The notes beneath the pieces are model-generated. The model had not been told where the DNA came from. It made no database searches and saw only the letters and a program-made list of their open reading frames with translations. DNA of 8,328 bases, taken from positions 1-8,328 of the forward strand of contig NZ_WOEI01000039.1 of NCBI RefSeq assembly GCF_009733925.1. The letters are read 5' to 3'. Position numbers and translations under genes: made by a program. Source of the stretch: Streptobacillus canis. Its GTDB lineage: Bacteria > Fusobacteriota > Fusobacteriia > Fusobacteriales > Leptotrichiaceae. Within the stretch, counting starts at the first letter, position 1. Every line of letters starts with the position of its first letter. Below are positions 5,870-8,328 of this stretch, in pieces.

Positions 5870-7930
5870 ATGAAAAAAAATTTAAAGAGTTTATTTATTG
5901 GTATAGTAGTAAGTTTATTTATTACTTCATGTTCAGCTTTAACAGCTAAAGAACAATATGAAAGAGGAGATTATATAGGTGCTTTAGAAACAACAGCACA
6001 AGAATTAAAAAATGCTAAAAAAGCAATACCTATAGAAATAGAAAATGAAATAATTTCAAGAATAAGAGAAACAGAAAATAGATATTTATCTATTATTAAA
6101 AATGCAACTGATGATAGAACAAAAGCAAATGCATATTTTGAATTATGGCAAATGGGCAATATTATAGAAAAGAATCCTATATTAGAAAGATATACTGACT
6201 TTAGATCTAGACAAGATAATTATAGAAACTTAAGTATGGCGATAGAATCAATCAAAAAATATACGAACTTAGATTTAAATAATAGAGTAAATGCTTTAGA
6301 TGAATTTATTGTAAAATTAGGAAAAGCTGAAGCTAGAAATAGTCAATATTCTTCATTATATGAATCATTTGCAAGATATACTGCAGATGTATATATCAAT
6401 AGAGCAGAAAGTTTAGAACGTTTAGGAAATTTAGCTGCTGCAAGAGATATGTATTACAAAGGTTATGAATCATATAAAGATTTCAGTGATAATTATAGAA
6501 ATTCACAACAAAAATATGTTAACTTAAAAAGAGATATAGACATAGCTGAAGCAGTTAAATTATATGAATCTGGTATAAATTTATATAACTTAGGAAGATT
6601 TGAAGAAGCTAAATCTAGATTAGAACAATCAAGAAATATTTATTCTAGATATTCAATGAATAGAAATGTGGAACAAATAGATGTTTATTTAAGAGACATA
6701 GTGCGTAGAGTTGATCTTGATAAAGCAAATAGATACTTTGATGAAGGAAAAACTTACTATAATTCTGGGAATTATGAAAGAGCAAAAATTAGATTTATAG
6801 ACGCTAAAGAAATATATGAAAAATATAGAAATTATACATTATCTAGAGAAATAGATGTATATTTAGAAAATATAAAATATAGAGTAGAATTACAAAGTGC
6901 AGATAAATATTTTGAAGAAGGACAAAGAAACTATAACCTTCAAAGATATGATGTAGCAAAAGATGCTTTTGAAAAAGCAAGAGAAATTTATATTTCTCGT
7001 GGAGAAAGAGCTAAAGTAAGTCAAATAGATGTATATTTAGAAAATATTAGAACTAGAACAGGAAACAATTCTGCAAATAATTTTAATGTATATTATAGAC
7101 AAGCTTCATCATATGTAGATCAAGGAAATAGATCAAATAAAATTGAAGATGCAAATTATTTCTATAATTTAGCAATTGATTCATTTAAAAAAGCTTTAAA
7201 TTATACTAATGATTACTATCAACGTAATGAAGTAAATAAATATATTAAAGAGTTAGAAACTAAAATTAAAAATAATAATATTACAAAAGAAAATAAATAT
7301 AAATTCATACAAGAATATAATAAAGCAGTTGAATTAATTAAATTAGCAGAAAAACAACCTAATATTGATGATGCAAACTACTATTATAGACAAGCAATTA
7401 CAGCATTTAAAAATGCTTTAAATTATACTAATGATAGAAATAAAAGAAATGAATTAAACACATATATATCTAATTTAGAAAAAAGAATTTCTGAAAATAC
7501 TAAAGAAATGAAAAATGAAATGAGATTTGATGAATTATACAATAAAGCTAAAGAACAAATTAGATTAGGTGAAAGTAAAATAAACAAATATGATTCTGAT
7601 TACTATTATCAACAAGCAATAAATACTTTAAGGGAAGCTTTAAAATATACTAAGAATACAAATAAAATTAGTGATACTAATAGAGTAATTGCAGATCTTG
7701 AAAGTAGAATAAGAAAAGATATGTTTAACAATGATTTTAATTTCTATTATTTAGAAGCAAAAGAATTCGTAAGAGTGGGGGATACAAAAATTAGAGTTGA
7801 AGATTCAAATTATTATTATTTAAAAGCAATCGAATCATTTGAAAAAGCAATTAAATTAACGACTGATCAGAAAAAAATAAATGAAATAAATTTAAATATA
7901 AGAGATTTAAAAAGTAGAATAGTATTTTAA
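5870..7930 (+). CDS. Large lipoprotein of tandem TPR-like helical repeats, function unknown
   Basis: A 686-residue predicted lipoprotein. A basic start (MKKNLK) and a hydrophobic stretch lead to the lipobox ITSC, with the lipidated cysteine at residue 21, so the mature protein is membrane-anchored outside the cytoplasm. Residues 22-223 are helical with TPR-like pieces (EQYERGDYIGALE; RLGNLAAARDMYYKGYESY). Three gap-free 58-residue repeats then follow (224-281, 282-339, 340-397), each with a G-x-x-x-Y-N-x-x-x-Y/F-x-x-A-K helix turn and ending QIDVYLENI or close to it. Four longer repeats (403-474, 475-548, 549-619, 620-686) share Y...A, then D-x-x-Y-Y-Y-x-x-A-I, then A-L-x-Y-T. Asn, Tyr, Lys and Glu dominate; cysteine is nearly absent after the anchor. 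No enzyme motif is visible. TPR-type repeats usually bind proteins, so an envelope scaffold or surface-binding role is plausible but unproven. It is monocistronic, with its own promoter and terminator. If GTG 5861 were used it would gain three residues. Confidence 0.88.
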   Translation: MKKNLKSLFIGIVVSLFITSCSALTAKEQYERGDYIGALETTAQELKNAKKAIPIEIENEIISRIRETENRYLSIIKNATDDRTKANAYFELWQMGNIIEKNPILERYTDFRSRQDNYRNLSMAIESIKKYTNLDLNNRVNALDEFIVKLGKAEARNSQYSSLYESFARYTADVYINRAESLERLGNLAAARDMYYKGYESYKDFSDNYRNSQQKYVNLKRDIDIAEAVKLYESGINLYNLGRFEEAKSRLEQSRNIYSRYSMNRNVEQIDVYLRDIVRRVDLDKANRYFDEGKTYYNSGNYERAKIRFIDAKEIYEKYRNYTLSREIDVYLENIKYRVELQSADKYFEEGQRNYNLQRYDVAKDAFEKAREIYISRGERAKVSQIDVYLENIRTRTGNNSANNFNVYYRQASSYVDQGNRSNKIEDANYFYNLAIDSFKKALNYTNDYYQRNEVNKYIKELETKIKNNNITKENKYKFIQEYNKAVELIKLAEKQPNIDDANYYYRQAITAFKNALNYTNDRNKRNELNTYISNLEKRISENTKEMKNEMRFDELYNKAKEQIRLGESKINKYDSDYYYQQAINTLREALKYTKNTNKISDTNRVIADLESRIRKDMFNNDFNFYYLEAKEFVRVGDTKIRVEDSNYYYLKAIESFEKAIKLTTDQKKINEINLNIRDLKSRIVF
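6539..7060 (+). repeat. Three tandem 174-base units (58-residue TPR-like repeats) inside the lipoprotein gene
   Basis: Units at 6539-6712, 6713-6886 and 6887-7060 encode residues 224-281, 282-339 and 340-397 with no insertions or deletions between them. Conserved positions include a Y or F nine residues in, G at 12, Y at 16, A-K at 24-25 and I-D-V-Y-L at 47-51. A 25-base stretch (6849-6873 and 7023-7047) is identical in units two and three, exactly 174 bases apart. Units two and three are closer to each other than to unit one. Confidence 0.85.
7076..7927 (+). repeat. Four tandem long TPR-like units inside the lipoprotein gene
   Basis: Units at about 7076-7291, 7292-7513, 7514-7726 and 7727-7927 encode residues 403-474, 475-548, 549-619 and 620-686. 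Aligning on the D-x-x-Y-Y/F-Y core (427, 501, 575, 645) gives periods of 74, 74 and 70 residues. Each unit has three predicted helices: Y..A, then the tyrosine-rich Y-Y-Y-x-x-A-I helix with A-L-x-Y-T after it, then a charged helix ending L-E-x-R/K-I. A 21-base stretch (7193-7213 and 7415-7435) is identical in units one and two, exactly 222 bases apart. Confidence 0.82.
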
Positions 7931-7940
7931 TATAGTAAAG

Positions 7941-7964
7941 GGGCTGTTCCGAAATAAACAGCTC
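7941..7964. other. GC-richer hairpin just after the lipoprotein gene
   Basis: GGGCTGTT (7941-7948) pairs with AACAGCTC (7957-7964), with one G-T pair and an 8-base loop. It lacks a T tail on the plus strand. Its GC content stands out from the surroundings. The word GGGGCTGTTCCGAAAT (7940-7955) resembles the outer ends of some insertion sequences, as recalled from general family knowledge and not checked. It could be an insertion-sequence end, a processing hairpin or a spare terminator stem. Confidence 0.4.
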
Positions 7965-7973
7965 TAAATAACC

Positions 7974-8003
7974 AAAAAAGCCAGTAAAAAACTGGCTTTT
8001 TTT
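7974..8003. terminator. Strong two-way terminator after the lipoprotein gene
   Basis: AAAAAAGCCAGT (7974-7985) pairs perfectly with ACTGGCTTTTTT (7991-8002) around AAAAA. The GC-bearing core is AGCCAGT/ACTGGCT. Seven Ts (7997-8003) follow on the plus strand. The six As at the left give an equal U run for leftward transcripts. It ends the lipoprotein transcript and could also end one arriving from the right. Confidence 0.9.
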
Positions 8004-8328
8004 GTTCTATAGGAAATTATAATTCTAATAAGATGTATATAATTTTATTGATTAATGTAAAAAGAAGTTACAGTGTATAAAAAATAAAATTAATAAGTAA
8101 ATTTGAGTAATACAAAAATACCTATTTAAATAATAGGCCATTAGGATTATAGAATTTATGAATAGGTCGTCCAATAGCAGAAGAAACAAAAAGTTCATAA
8201 ACTTCAAGCTTAATACTGCATAAAAGGATCAAAGCCCCAAATAGCTTTAAAGTTCTTTCTAAAAAGAGAAGGAACTTTTAATCATCTTAAAATGTTTATA
8301 AGGTAAATGAAAAAGTAATTTAGTAACA
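8004..8328. other. Region without a convincing gene
   Basis: About 325 bases, very AT-rich, with no start-plus-ribosome-site frame longer than about 20 codons on either strand. The longest open stretch is on the minus strand (8277-8122, 51 codons). It has no ATG, reads KLEVYELFVSSAIGRPIHKF in its middle and stops at TAG. The overlapping minus frame just upstream reads KAIWGFDPFMQY before its own stop, as if one frame had once passed into the other. This could be a decayed gene end, for example from a transposase, but I recognise no family. Small hairpins lie at 8121-8137 (CCTATT/AATAGG) and 8249-8278. Confidence 0.4.
8249..8279 (+). terminator. Terminator-like hairpin near the right edge
   Basis: AAAGTTCTTTCT (8249-8260) pairs with AGAAGGAACTTT (8267-8278) over 12 positions, one of them a U-G pair, around AAAAAG. 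Only four Ts follow (8276-8279), part of them in the stem, so termination would be weak. No gene visible here needs it. It may belong to a decayed element, or form a structure in a leftward transcript. Confidence 0.4.

Noticed and set aside
5971..6159. 62-codon minus-strand frame
   Set aside because: It is antisense to the N-terminal part of the lipoprotein gene with no promoter or ribosome site of its own.
6539..7927. CRISPR-like or satellite array
   Set aside because: The periodicity is in frame and coding (174 and about 222 bases), with protein-level conservation; there are no short identical repeats separated by unique spacers.
8158..8223. 21-codon plus-strand frame beginning MNRSSNSRRNKK
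   Set aside because: It is very short, the AGGATT upstream is a poor and distant ribosome site, and it lies over the possible minus-strand relic.

Overview
The window is strongly AT-rich, with almost all codons ending in A or T, near-consensus sigma70-type promoters (TTGACA-N17-TATAAT) and AAGGAGG-type ribosome sites. Together with a lipoprotein signal peptide and a PerR-like regulator, this points to a low-GC anaerobe or microaerophile. My best guess is Fusobacteriota, Leptotrichiaceae-like (the Streptobacillus/Sneathia neighbourhood), but that rests on general resemblance, not on a search. A low-GC Firmicute is the main alternative.

Left edge (1-210): a divergent regulatory region. A minus-strand promoter and ribosome site lead into an 8-codon reading frame that stops at the window edge. 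A consensus plus-strand promoter drives the first gene. A long nested palindrome lies between them, and an inverted repeat covers the plus-strand -10 box.

211-624: a PerR-type Fur-family metal/peroxide-sensing repressor with its full set of metal and zinc ligands. 728-4619: a tightly packed four-gene ABC importer operon (oppD, oppF, oppB, oppC) for oligopeptides, with gaps of -1, 2 and 12 bases. It has two ATPases and two permeases but no substrate-binding protein. A strong two-way terminator separates it from the next gene. 4655-5716 (minus strand): a cytosolic M24 family Xaa-Pro type peptidase with all five metal ligands. It converges on the importer and is a plausible consumer of imported proline peptides.

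5717-5869: a divergent intergenic region with one promoter each way and an inverted repeat between them. 5870-7930: a large lipoprotein of unknown function made of two families of tandem TPR-like helical repeats, three of exactly 58 residues and four of 70-74 residues. This is the least explained and most interesting gene here. 7931-8328: a short hairpin, a strong two-way terminator, then about 325 bases without a convincing gene, holding further hairpins and an open minus-strand stretch without a start codon that may be a relic.

Working together (inference): the importer brings in peptides and the M24 enzyme trims those containing proline. The PerR-like gene sits just upstream of the importer but appears to have its own promoter. 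Nothing here clearly amounts to a new defence or mobile system.
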